64,000 bases of DNA from PALSA-505 sp036501145 (GTDB lineage Bacteria; Actinomycetota; Actinomycetes; Streptosporangiales; Streptosporangiaceae). Each line of letters opens with the position of its first letter. Within the stretch, counting starts at the first letter, position 1. Under the pieces are notes generated by a model. That model made no database searches, had not been told where the DNA came from, and saw only the letters and a program-made list of their open reading frames with translations. Location of the stretch: assembly GCA_036501145.1 (NCBI GenBank), contig DASYAV010000238.1:105395-169394 (forward strand), given 5' to 3'. Shown piece after piece: positions 34,152 to 42,329 of the stretch. Made by a program: the position numbers and the translations under genes.

Positions 34152-35144
34152 ATGGATCCGCTTCGCGTTGGAATCCTGGGCACCGGGTGGATGGCCACGG
34201 AGCACCGCCGGGTTCTCACGGCCATGGCCGACGCGCCCCTCGTGGCGGTGTGCGACCTCGACAGGGAAAGAGCCGAGGCGTTCGCCGGCGGCACCGGGGC
34301 CCGGGTCTACTCCGACTGGCGGGACATGCTCGACAGGGAGGATCTGACGGCGCTTTTCGTCTGCGTTCCGCCGCTCGAGCACCGCGAGCCGGCCGTGACC
34401 GCACTCGACCTGGGCCTGCCGGTCTATCTGGAGAAGCCGATCGCCCGGACCGCGGAGGACGCCGCAGCGATCGTGGCAGCGGCGCAGCGCAGCGGGGCGG
34501 TCTGCGCGGTCGGCTACCAGTGGCACGCGCTCGACCTGCTCGACGACCTGTCCCAGCTGCTGGCCGGCCAGGACATCGGCCTGCTCGTCGGCGCGAGCAT
34601 CGGGCCAACGCGGAGCCGTCCCTGGTTCCTGGACCGCCGGGCGGGCGGCGGCAACCTGCTCGAGCGCGGCAGCCATCATCTCGATCTGGCCCGCACCGTG
34701 GCCGGCGAGGTGGGGTCCGTGCAGGCCGCCGCGGGCCGGGTGCGGCTGGCCCGGAGCACCGTCGGCGGCGGGGACATCGACGACGCCGTGACGATCCTGC
34801 TCGAGCTCACCTCCGGCGCGCTGGCCACGATCGTCGTGGCCTGGACCGCGGATGGCCAGCCCGGCACGTACGCGCTGGATGTGGTCGCGTCCGAAGCGAC
34901 GCTGCGGCTGGACCTCGACCCGGCGTACACCCTCAGCGGGGCGAGCCGGGGACAGCCGGTCAGCCAGCGCGCCAGGTCCCACCCGCTGGAACGGTCGATA
35001 AGCACGTTCCTCACAGCCGTGCGCGAGCGCGATCCGTCGGCCGTTATCTGCCCGCCGCCGGACGCCGCGGCCACCCTGGCCGTGGTGGCAGCCGCCGAGC
35101 GGGCGCTGGACACCGGGCGGGCGGTCGAGGTTGCCGCCACCTGA
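34152..35144 (+). CDS. Gfo/Idh/MocA-family oxidoreductase
   Basis: 330 residues. Rossmann N-terminus LRVGILGTGWMATEHRRVL, cofactor-site VCVPPLEHREPAVTAL and the catalytic-lysine motif VYLEKPIARTAEDA near residue 97; the C-terminal alpha/beta domain has GGGNLLERGSHHLDLAR with the usual histidine pair. NAD(P)-dependent oxidoreduction of a sugar, inositol or similar cyclic substrate is typical. Start has a perfect AGGAGGTGA. Convergent with the SDR gene. Confidence 0.88.
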   Translation: MDPLRVGILGTGWMATEHRRVLTAMADAPLVAVCDLDRERAEAFAGGTGARVYSDWRDMLDREDLTALFVCVPPLEHREPAVTALDLGLPVYLEKPIARTAEDAAAIVAAAQRSGAVCAVGYQWHALDLLDDLSQLLAGQDIGLLVGASIGPTRSRPWFLDRRAGGGNLLERGSHHLDLARTVAGEVGSVQAAAGRVRLARSTVGGGDIDDAVTILLELTSGALATIVVAWTADGQPGTYALDVVASEATLRLDLDPAYTLSGASRGQPVSQRARSHPLERSISTFLTAVRERDPSAVICPPPDAAATLAVVAAAERALDTGRAVEVAAT

Positions 35145-35170
35145 CCAGCGCCAACTCCGGCGCGAGCGCC

Positions 35171-35198
35171 CAGGGCCGTGGGCCCCGCCGCGGCCCTG
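35171..35198. terminator. Hairpin between convergent genes
   Basis: CAGGGCCG at 35171-35178 pairs with CGGCCCTG at 35191-35198 around a 12-base loop, in the 85-base gap between the oxidoreductase and SDR genes. Candidate bidirectional terminator. Confidence 0.4.
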
Positions 35199-35229
35199 CT
35201 GACCCAGCCCGGCTGCCTGGCCCGGCCGG

Positions 35230-35976
35230 TCAGCTCGCGGTCCACCCGCCATCGACGGGCAGCACCGTGCCGGTGATATGGCCGGCGTCGGGGCCGAGAA
35301 GGAAAGCGACCGCACCTGCCACGTCCTCCGGGCGCCCCGGGCCGCCAAGCAGCGACCGCCCGGCGGTACGCCCGGCCTCCCTCCTGGCGATCTCGCCGTG
35401 ACCTGCCGACCTGCGCAGCATGGGTGTGTCGATCGGTCCCGGGCATACACAGTTGACCAGGATGCCCTCCGCTGCGTGATCGACCGCCATGGCCCGGGTC
35501 AGCCCGATCACCCCTGCCTTGGCGGCGGCGTACGCGGGGCTGCCCGCGCCGCCGACCAGCCCGAACTGGGAGCTCACGTTGACGATCCGGCCGCCGCCGG
35601 CCGCCCGCAGCAGCGGCAGCGCGGCGCGGCAGACATGGAACACGCCGGAGAGATTGACCGCCAGCGTCCTGTCCCACTGCGCGACCGTGGTCTGGCCTGC
35701 GTCGCCGGTGTACCCGCCGATGCCGGCCGAGTTCACCACCGCGGTGAGCCCGCCGAGCCCGCCGACCGCCGCCTGGATCTGCCCGGGGTCGGACACGTCC
35801 ACCGCGACGGCGATGGCCCGTGCCCGGTCTGCGGCGGCCAGCCCGGCCATGGCCCGGCGCAGCGCCGGGCCGTCCCGGTCGAGCGCGGCCACCGTGCGTC
35901 CGGCGGCGAGGCAGCGGACCGTGACGGCCAGGCCGATGCCGGAGGCCGCGCCGGTCACCAGAACGGTGCCGGTCAT
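35230..35976 (-). CDS. Short-chain dehydrogenase/reductase
   Basis: 248 residues from the ATG at 35976. Classical SDR: cofactor loop VLVTGAASGIGLAV, acidic DVSDPGQI, NSAGIGG, catalytic Ser in IVNVSSQFGLVGG, YAAAKAG (Tyr and Lys) and PGPIDTPML. Ends with ITGTVLPVDGGWTAS. A GTG at 36003 is possible, but the ATG overlaps the stop of an upstream small frame by ATGA. Substrate unknown; probably oxidises an alcohol in the local catabolic route. Confidence 0.88.
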   Translation of the reverse strand: MTGTVLVTGAASGIGLAVTVRCLAAGRTVAALDRDGPALRRAMAGLAAADRARAIAVAVDVSDPGQIQAAVGGLGGLTAVVNSAGIGGYTGDAGQTTVAQWDRTLAVNLSGVFHVCRAALPLLRAAGGGRIVNVSSQFGLVGGAGSPAYAAAKAGVIGLTRAMAVDHAAEGILVNCVCPGPIDTPMLRRSAGHGEIARREAGRTAGRSLLGGPGRPEDVAGAVAFLLGPDAGHITGTVLPVDGGWTAS

Positions 35977-36245
35977 GGGGTGTGGCGGCGGGTCGTCCGC
36001 CACCCGCCGCCCACGGCGTTGAGCGCGGCCGCCGCGCCGACCCGGTCGTTCTCGGCCGCCGCCGCGATGGCGACCCCGCCGCCCAGGGCCCAGCCGCCCG
36101 GCCCGGCCCGCGAGGCGTCCGCGTCCGGCGCTGACCGCAGGAAGCGCGCCGCCGGCCTGACGCCCTCGTCAACCCCGGCACGCGGCACGGAGTGTCCCGG
36201 CAGATGGATCCCGCGGCGGAGCGTTACCGCCGTAGCGTCACTCAT
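35973..36245 (-). CDS. Small unrecognised frame coupled to the SDR
   Basis: 90 residues from the ATG at 36245, rich in Ala, Gly and Arg, with a segment GGWALGGGVAIAAAAEND. No family recognised. The only support for it being real is the ATGA overlap of its stop with the SDR start; there is no clear Shine-Dalgarno. It could be a worn-down gene end. It occupies the region between the SDR and the divergent ABC operon. Confidence 0.25.
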   Translation of the reverse strand: MSDATAVTLRRGIHLPGHSVPRAGVDEGVRPAARFLRSAPDADASRAGPGGWALGGGVAIAAAAENDRVGAAAALNAVGGGWRTTRRHTP

Positions 36246-36357
36246 CGGTGTCACTATCGCATCACGGGTATGGCACGACAATGTCCCCAGCGCCCCTGTT
36301 CCTCCCGCAATGGCATGATCCACGCTACGCTGAGCGCAACGTCGGAAGGAGGGCGGC

Positions 36358-37311
36358 GTGCTACGGTACGTAGCCAAGCGCCTCGGCCTCGCACTGCTCA
36401 CGCTGGTCCTGCTGAGCCTCATCGTCTTCCTGGCCGGCCAGGTCCTGCCTGGTAACCCGGGGCGGGCCATCCTCGGCGCGTTCGCGAGCGAGCACGCGGT
36501 GCAGGCGCTCAATCAGCGGCTCGGGGTGAACCGGCCGCTGATCGCGCAGTACTGGACCTGGATATCGGGCTTCGTCCACGGCAACATGGGAGACTCCTAC
36601 CAGTACCGGCAGCCGGTGGAGACGTTCCTGCTGCCCGCGCTCGGGCGCTCGCTGAAGCTGGCTGCCCTGGCGTTCGTCCTGGTGGTGCCGCTGGGCATCC
36701 TCGGCGGCGTGGTTGCCGCCTTCAACCGCGGGCGGGTGATCGACCGGATCATCAGCGTGCTCGGCCTGTCCCTGTCGACCGTGCCGGAGTTCGTTTCCGG
36801 CGTGGCGCTCATCGTGGTGTTCGCGGTCGGGCTGAAGGCGCTGCCCTACCCCGCGAACCCGCCCCCCGGATCCTCGTTCCCCACCCAGCTCCGCTACCTG
36901 ATCATGCCCGCGATCCCCATCGTGTTCGTGCTGTTTGGGTACATCGCGCGGATGGCGCGGGCCGGCACGGCCGAGGCGCTGGACTCGGACTACGTCCGCA
37001 CCGCGACGCTGAAGGGGCTGCCACGCCGGACGGTGGTCTGGCGGCATGTGCTGCGCAACTCACTGCTGCCCACGATCACCGTCATCGCGACCCAGACCGG
37101 GTATCTGATCGGCGGCCTGGTCGTGGTTGAGACCCTGTTCAACTACCCGGGTATCGGGCGGCTGATCTTCACCGCGGCGTCCAACAAAGACTTCCCGATG
37201 CTCGAGGGGGGAGTGCTGACCATCGGCATCGTCTACCTGCTGGCGACGCTGATCGCCGACATGCTGTACACGCTGCTCAATCCCCGCGTCCGGCTAGAGA
37301 GGCCGGAATAG
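36358..37311 (+). CDS. Dipeptide/oligopeptide ABC transporter permease (DppB-type)
   Basis: 317 residues, six membrane helices. LRYVAKRLGLALLTLVLLSLIVF at the start, LPGNPGRAILG, a second-third helix loop with LNQRLGVNRPLIAQYWTWISGFVHGNMGDS, and the EAA loop RAGTAEALDSDYVRTATLKGLPRRTVVWRHVLRNSLLP that contacts the ATPase. GTG start with AAGGAGGG. First gene of a five-component importer read through to the hydantoinase. Confidence 0.93.
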   Translation: MLRYVAKRLGLALLTLVLLSLIVFLAGQVLPGNPGRAILGAFASEHAVQALNQRLGVNRPLIAQYWTWISGFVHGNMGDSYQYRQPVETFLLPALGRSLKLAALAFVLVVPLGILGGVVAAFNRGRVIDRIISVLGLSLSTVPEFVSGVALIVVFAVGLKALPYPANPPPGSSFPTQLRYLIMPAIPIVFVLFGYIARMARAGTAEALDSDYVRTATLKGLPRRTVVWRHVLRNSLLPTITVIATQTGYLIGGLVVVETLFNYPGIGRLIFTAASNKDFPMLEGGVLTIGIVYLLATLIADMLYTLLNPRVRLERPE

Positions 37312-37379
37312 TGACCCGCGGCCGGATTGCCGGCCCTGTTAACGGACCGGCGCGGTCAGCCGGATGCTGAGGAGGAGCC

Positions 37380-38282
37380 ATGGCGACGGTTCCTAGCACG
37401 GACGCGCTGAGTCAGCTCATCGCCCCGCAGGGGCCCCAGGCGCTATCCGGCGGCCAGATCCGCCGCGAGCAGCTTCGCGAGCTCGTCGGCTCGAAGGCGT
37501 TCGCCGCCGGGGCCGTGCTGCTGCTGTTCTGGATCGTGTGTGCCATCTTCGGCACGACGTTCAGCCCGTTCAATCCGGTCAAGGGCGACCTCACGCTGTT
37601 CAACACCGCTCCGTCCGGCGCGCACTGGTTCGGCACGGACTCGCTGGGCCGCGACGTGTTCTCCAGGGTGATCACCGGCGCCCGGGACATCCTGGTGATC
37701 GCGCCGCTGGCCACCTTGCTCGGCACCGCCGTCGGCACCGCCATCGGCCTGGTTCAGGGTTTCTTCCGCGGCATCATCGACAACGTGATCGGGCGGGTGG
37801 TGGACGCCACGCTCGCGCTCCCCGTCGTGATCGTGGCGTTCCTGTTCGTGGTGGCGGTCGGCCCGTCGACGGCGACGCTCGTGGTAGTGATCGGTTTCGT
37901 TTTCGCCCTGCTCATCGCCCGGACGGTGCGCGCCGCCGTGCTGCAGGAGCGGGACCTGGAGTACGTCGCCGCCGCCCGGCTGCGCGGCGAGAGCGCCGCG
38001 CACATCATGTTCGTCGAGATCCTGCCGAACGTGCTGGGGCCGATCCTGGTCGAGTTCACCGTGCGCCTGGGCTACGCGATCTTCGCGATAGCGACCCTGT
38101 CGTTCCTCGGCTTCGGCATACAGCCGCCGACACCGGACTGGGGCGCCGACATCGCGGCCAGCTACCAGTACCTGGCGGCGGGGTACTGGTGGGAGACGCT
38201 CTTCCCGGCGCTGGCGATCGCGTCGCTGGTGGTCGCGGTCAACCTGGTGGCTGATTCGGTAGAGGCGGTGCTCATCCAGTGA
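37380..38282 (+). CDS. Dipeptide/oligopeptide ABC transporter permease (DppC-type)
   Basis: 300 residues. Cytoplasmic lead followed by one helix (FAAGAVLLLFWIVCAIFGT), then the DppC-type HWFGTDSLGRDVFSRVITGARD motif and five more helices, with the EAA loop ERDLEYVAAARLRGESAAHIMFVEILPN. Pairs with the upstream DppB-type permease. AGGAGG before the ATG. Its stop overlaps the ATPase gene start by GTGA. Confidence 0.93.
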   Translation: MATVPSTDALSQLIAPQGPQALSGGQIRREQLRELVGSKAFAAGAVLLLFWIVCAIFGTTFSPFNPVKGDLTLFNTAPSGAHWFGTDSLGRDVFSRVITGARDILVIAPLATLLGTAVGTAIGLVQGFFRGIIDNVIGRVVDATLALPVVIVAFLFVVAVGPSTATLVVVIGFVFALLIARTVRAAVLQERDLEYVAAARLRGESAAHIMFVEILPNVLGPILVEFTVRLGYAIFAIATLSFLGFGIQPPTPDWGADIAASYQYLAAGYWWETLFPALAIASLVVAVNLVADSVEAVLIQ

Positions 38283-40438
38283 CCATCGAGGTTTCCGCGC
38301 CGGACGCGGCCCTGCCCGGCCTGGCGCCGGTGCTGGACGTGGCCCACGCCGAGGTGACCTACACGGTGCGCGGCAGAGGCCGGCTGGCGGTTCGCGGCGT
38401 TTCCTTCCAGATCGGGCGGCAGGAGTCGTTCGGGCTGGTCGGCGAGTCCGGCTGTGGCAAGACGACGATGGCTCTCGCGATCACGCGGTACCTGGCTCGC
38501 AACGGGAAGCTGAGCTCGGGGTCGATCACGGTCAACGGCCAGGACCTGGCCGCCCTGAGCCGGGAGTCGCTGCGCCAGCTGCGGGCCCGCACGGTGTCCA
38601 TGGTCTACCAGGAGCCGGGCCGGGCGCTGAACCCGTCGGTCCGGGTCGGGCGGCAGGTGGCCGAGGTGTTCGAGATCGCCGGCGCGGGCAGGTCCGAGGC
38701 GCTGGAACGCGCCGAGCAGGCGCTGCGCACCGTGCAGATCTCCGACCCTGGGCGGGTCCTGCGCGCCTACCCGCACCAGCTGTCCGGCGGGATGCAGCAG
38801 CGTGTCGTCATCGCGATGGCCCTGGCCGTCGAGCCCGCGCTGCTCGTGCTCGACGAGCCGACCACGGCACTGGACGCCACCGTCGAGGCCGAGGTGCTCG
38901 ACCTGGTGGCCGGGCTCCGCCAGGAGTTCCACACGGCGGTGCTGTTCATCAGCCACAACCTCGCCGTGATCGCCAAGATGTGCGACAGGGTCGGTGTCAT
39001 GTACGCCGGTGAGCTGGTAGAGCAGGGGCCGGCGCAGCAGGTCTTCGACGACCCGCGGCACCCGTACACCGTGGGCCTGCTGCGCTGCATCCCGCGCCGC
39101 GGCCAGCGCAAGGACCACGGCCGCCTGGACAGCATCCCCGGCTTCCTGCCCGCACCCGGCGAGGTGCCCGGCGGGTGCGCCTTCGCGCCACGGTGCGCGC
39201 TGGTCCAGCCGCGCTGCCGGGAGGAGGCCCCGCCGCTGTACCCGCTCGCGGTGTCGGCGGCCGCCGGCCAAGCCGGTGCCGCGATGCCGCCGGACGGCGT
39301 GGCGGGCCGCGCTTCGCGCTGTCACTTCCACCAGAACGCCCCTGGGCTGCCCAGGTCGACCCCTGAGGAGGCGCCTGCGGTGCCGCCCGCCGCCGCGGCC
39401 GAGCCGGTGGTCCGGCTGCGCGGCGTGTCGAAGACCTTCGCGGGCCGGCGGGGCGAGCAGGTGTTCGCGCTGTCCGGCGTCGACCTGGATTTGCGGCCGG
39501 GCGAGACGCTGGGCCTGGTGGGGGAGTCGGGCAGCGGCAAGACCACACTGGCTAGGGTGCTGCTCGGGCTCACCCCCGCGGATGCGGACTCCGAGCTCAC
39601 GCTGGAAGGCCGGCCGCTGGCACCCACCGTGACCAGCCGGGACCGCGACCAGCTGCGGGCGATGCAAATGGTGTTCCAGAATCCGGACTCGGCGCTGAAC
39701 CGGCGGCACAGCGTGCGGCAGCTGATCGGCCAGGCGCTGACCAAGCTGGCGGGCCTGTCCGGCCAGGCCAGGGAGGACCGGCTGCATGAGATCATCCGCT
39801 CGGTGCGGATGGAGGACCGCCACCTGGCGCTGCGTCCCGCCCAGCTGTCCGGCGGGCTCAAGCAGCGGGTGGCCATCGCCCGCGCCTTCGCCGGCGCGCC
39901 CCGGGTGCTCGTCTGTGACGAGCCCACCTCGGCGCTGGACGTGTCGGTGCAGGCGGCCATCCTCAACCTGCTCGCCGACCTGCAGCGCCGGGAACGCGTG
40001 ACCTACCTGTTCATCTCGCACGACCTGGGCGTGGTCCGCTATCTCTCCGACCGGATAGCGGTGCTGTACCTCGGCCGGGTAATGGAGTACGGCGACGCGG
40101 GCCGCGTGTTCGCCGGGCCGCACCACCCGTACACGGAGGCGCTGCTGTCGGCGGTGCCGAGCCTGGACGGGGTGCGCCGGGCACCGATCCGGCTGACCGG
40201 GGAGATACCGAGCCCGGCGCACCCGCCGTCCGGTTGCGTGTTCCACACCCGCTGCCCACGCCGGCTGGCCAGCGGTATCTGCGAGACGAAGGAGCCTCCG
40301 CTTGCCGAGGCAGAGCCCGGGCACCACATCCGCTGCCACATACCGCTGGCCGACCTGCGCGCAGTGCAGGAGCTGGACGGTGAGTCAGCCCGCGGGCCAG
40401 CCGACACCGGACACGAAGTCGGACCGGACACGAAGTGA
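38279..40438 (+). CDS. Fused DppD-DppF-type ABC transporter ATPase
   Basis: 719 residues containing two complete nucleotide-binding domains in one chain. First: Walker A GESGCGKTTMALAI, signature LSGGMQQRVVIAMA, Walker B LLVLDEPTTALD. Second: GESGSGKTTLARVL, LSGGLKQRVAIARA, VLVCDEPTSALD. Each domain ends with the oligopeptide-type C-terminal Cys region (GCAFAPRCALVQPRC and GCVFHTRCPRRLASGIC), which in DppD/F-like proteins can bind an iron-sulfur cluster. An Ala/Pro linker joins them near residue 370. It replaces two separate ATPase genes. Confidence 0.93.
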   Translation: MTIEVSAPDAALPGLAPVLDVAHAEVTYTVRGRGRLAVRGVSFQIGRQESFGLVGESGCGKTTMALAITRYLARNGKLSSGSITVNGQDLAALSRESLRQLRARTVSMVYQEPGRALNPSVRVGRQVAEVFEIAGAGRSEALERAEQALRTVQISDPGRVLRAYPHQLSGGMQQRVVIAMALAVEPALLVLDEPTTALDATVEAEVLDLVAGLRQEFHTAVLFISHNLAVIAKMCDRVGVMYAGELVEQGPAQQVFDDPRHPYTVGLLRCIPRRGQRKDHGRLDSIPGFLPAPGEVPGGCAFAPRCALVQPRCREEAPPLYPLAVSAAAGQAGAAMPPDGVAGRASRCHFHQNAPGLPRSTPEEAPAVPPAAAAEPVVRLRGVSKTFAGRRGEQVFALSGVDLDLRPGETLGLVGESGSGKTTLARVLLGLTPADADSELTLEGRPLAPTVTSRDRDQLRAMQMVFQNPDSALNRRHSVRQLIGQALTKLAGLSGQAREDRLHEIIRSVRMEDRHLALRPAQLSGGLKQRVAIARAFAGAPRVLVCDEPTSALDVSVQAAILNLLADLQRRERVTYLFISHDLGVVRYLSDRIAVLYLGRVMEYGDAGRVFAGPHHPYTEALLSAVPSLDGVRRAPIRLTGEIPSPAHPPSGCVFHTRCPRRLASGICETKEPPLAEAEPGHHIRCHIPLADLRAVQELDGESARGPADTGHEVGPDTK

Positions 40439-40542
40439 ATCAGCGGTGTAGTTTTCTTGGCGAGCCGGTGACCTGCCCGCTGCAGGGCCGGCAACGGCCC
40501 GCCTGGATCTCGGCACCGAACAAGGACTGCTGAAGGGACGTC

Positions 40543-42249
40543 ATGGACACCCACGACCACAAGGTCAAGATCAACCACCGGCGCCTCGACAGCCTGCGCC
40601 GGGGACGCGGGCCCGTCGCCGAGCACGTGATCGACGAGTTCGCCGCGGGCCATCTGTCCCGGCGCGACTTCATCCGCCGCGGCACAGCGGTCGGCCTGTC
40701 GCTGCCGCTGCTCGGCGGCATCCTGGAGGCCTGCGGCAGCTCGGCTCCCAGCTCGTCGGGCCACGGCGGGGCCGGGCAGGCCGGCGCGACCATCAAGGCG
40801 GGCATCCTGGTGCCCGCCGCGGCCATCAACCCGATCACGATCGCCGACCAGGGTGGCCTTCAGCTCATCGGTAATGTCGGTGAGTTCCTCGTGTTCACCG
40901 ATCACCAGAACAACTACCACCCGTGGCTGGCCACCAGCTGGCGCCCGAACGCGGACGCGTCGGTGTGGACGTTCAAGATCCGGCAGGGGGTGAAGTTCAA
41001 CGACGGCCGGCCGATGACCGTGGACGACGTCGTGTACAGCTTCAAGACCCAGGCCGACCCGAAGAACTCGGCGAACGCACTGTCGGTCTTCGGCGGCACG
41101 CTCAGCCCGGACGGCGTCGTCAAGGTCGACGACAGCACGGTCGCCTTCCACCTCGACCAGCCGGACGGGAACTTCGTCGACGCGGTCTCCGAAGACAACT
41201 ACAACATGATCATCGTCCCGGACGGGTTCCACTACGGCGACTACCAGAAGGTCTTCCCTGGGACGGGCAGGTTCATGAAGGCCAGCTACACACCCAACGT
41301 GGGGGCCAACTTCGTGCGCAACCCGCACTACTGGGGCACCCCGGCCAAGCCCAAGGAGGTCCAGTTCACCTTCTACCCGCAGGAGGCGCCGATGACCGCG
41401 GCGCTGCAGGCGGGGAGCATCGACTGCATGGATCAGTTCTCCGTCGCCACCAGCCCGCAGCTGCTGAGCGGCGGCTACAACGTGATCTCGCTGAAGGCGG
41501 CTACCCACCGCGAGCTGTCGATGCGCACCGACATGGCCCCGTTCAGCAATAAGTACGTGCGGCAGGCGATCGCCTACACGCTGGACCGGCCGGCCATCGT
41601 GGCCGCGCTGTTCAAGGGGTATGCCCTGGTCGGCAACGACAGCCCGTTCTCGCCCACGTTCAAGGCCACCGATCCCGGCGTGCCGCAGCGGGCCAAGAAC
41701 CTGGCGCTGGCCAGGCAGCTGCTGGCCAGGGGCGGGGTGCCGCGCGGCTTTTCCACCCCGCTGCTGACCGAGACCACCCAGGAAATCCCGCACTTCGCGC
41801 AGATCGTCAAGCAGTCGGCGGCGGCGATCGGGGTGAACATCGAGCTGACCGTGGAGACGCCGACGAAATACTACGGCCAGGCGGTGTTCGGGAAGTCGGA
41901 CTGGCTGGACGGGGAGATGAGCCTGGTCGACTACGGCGCCCGCGGCGTGCCCAACCTCTATCTCGAGGCACCGCTGCAGACACCCAACACCAAGACCGGG
42001 ACGGGCTCATGGAACGCGGCCCGGTTCAGCGACCCCACCTTCGACACGCTGTCGAAGCAGTTCGTCGCCGCGGTCGACCTGTCCACCCAGCGGCGGATCG
42101 CTGGCCAGATTGAGCGGCTGCTGCTCGACGAGACCCCGATCATCTTCGCCTACTTCTATGACTACCTGACCGCCACGCAGAAGAACGTCACCGGTGTCTA
42201 CCCGACGGCGCAGAGCCAGTTCTTCCTGTGGAACGCGGCCAAGACCTGA
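40543..42249 (+). CDS. ABC transporter substrate-binding protein, family 5
   Basis: 568 residues. The N-terminus has a Tat motif (SRRDFIRRG at about 39-47) followed by a hydrophobic stretch and lipobox LEAC with the lipid-bearing C64, so a Tat-exported lipoprotein. Family 5 (DppA/OppA) fold: VWTFKIRQGVKFNDGRPMTVDDVVYSF is the family signature, and WNAARFSDPTFDTLSKQ and TPIIFAYFYDYLTATQKNVTGVYP close the protein. It captures substrate for the upstream permeases. A near-identical, rearranged copy of its 3' third lies inverted at 45253-45682. About 100 bases after the ATPase gene. Confidence 0.93.
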   Translation: MDTHDHKVKINHRRLDSLRRGRGPVAEHVIDEFAAGHLSRRDFIRRGTAVGLSLPLLGGILEACGSSAPSSSGHGGAGQAGATIKAGILVPAAAINPITIADQGGLQLIGNVGEFLVFTDHQNNYHPWLATSWRPNADASVWTFKIRQGVKFNDGRPMTVDDVVYSFKTQADPKNSANALSVFGGTLSPDGVVKVDDSTVAFHLDQPDGNFVDAVSEDNYNMIIVPDGFHYGDYQKVFPGTGRFMKASYTPNVGANFVRNPHYWGTPAKPKEVQFTFYPQEAPMTAALQAGSIDCMDQFSVATSPQLLSGGYNVISLKAATHRELSMRTDMAPFSNKYVRQAIAYTLDRPAIVAALFKGYALVGNDSPFSPTFKATDPGVPQRAKNLALARQLLARGGVPRGFSTPLLTETTQEIPHFAQIVKQSAAAIGVNIELTVETPTKYYGQAVFGKSDWLDGEMSLVDYGARGVPNLYLEAPLQTPNTKTGTGSWNAARFSDPTFDTLSKQFVAAVDLSTQRRIAGQIERLLLDETPIIFAYFYDYLTATQKNVTGVYPTAQSQFFLWNAAKT

Positions 42250-42329
42250 GAACTCCGCGGACCGCGCGCGAGCGGCGCGGATCCGCGCCGCCGAAGATCT
42301 GCGGGCCACGACCCAGGCAGGAGCAAGCA

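Noticed and set aside
36358..40438. Naming the ABC importer as a nickel or dipeptide transporter
   Set aside because: Family 5 importers carry many substrates; the neighbouring lyase and hydantoinase argue for a different ligand.
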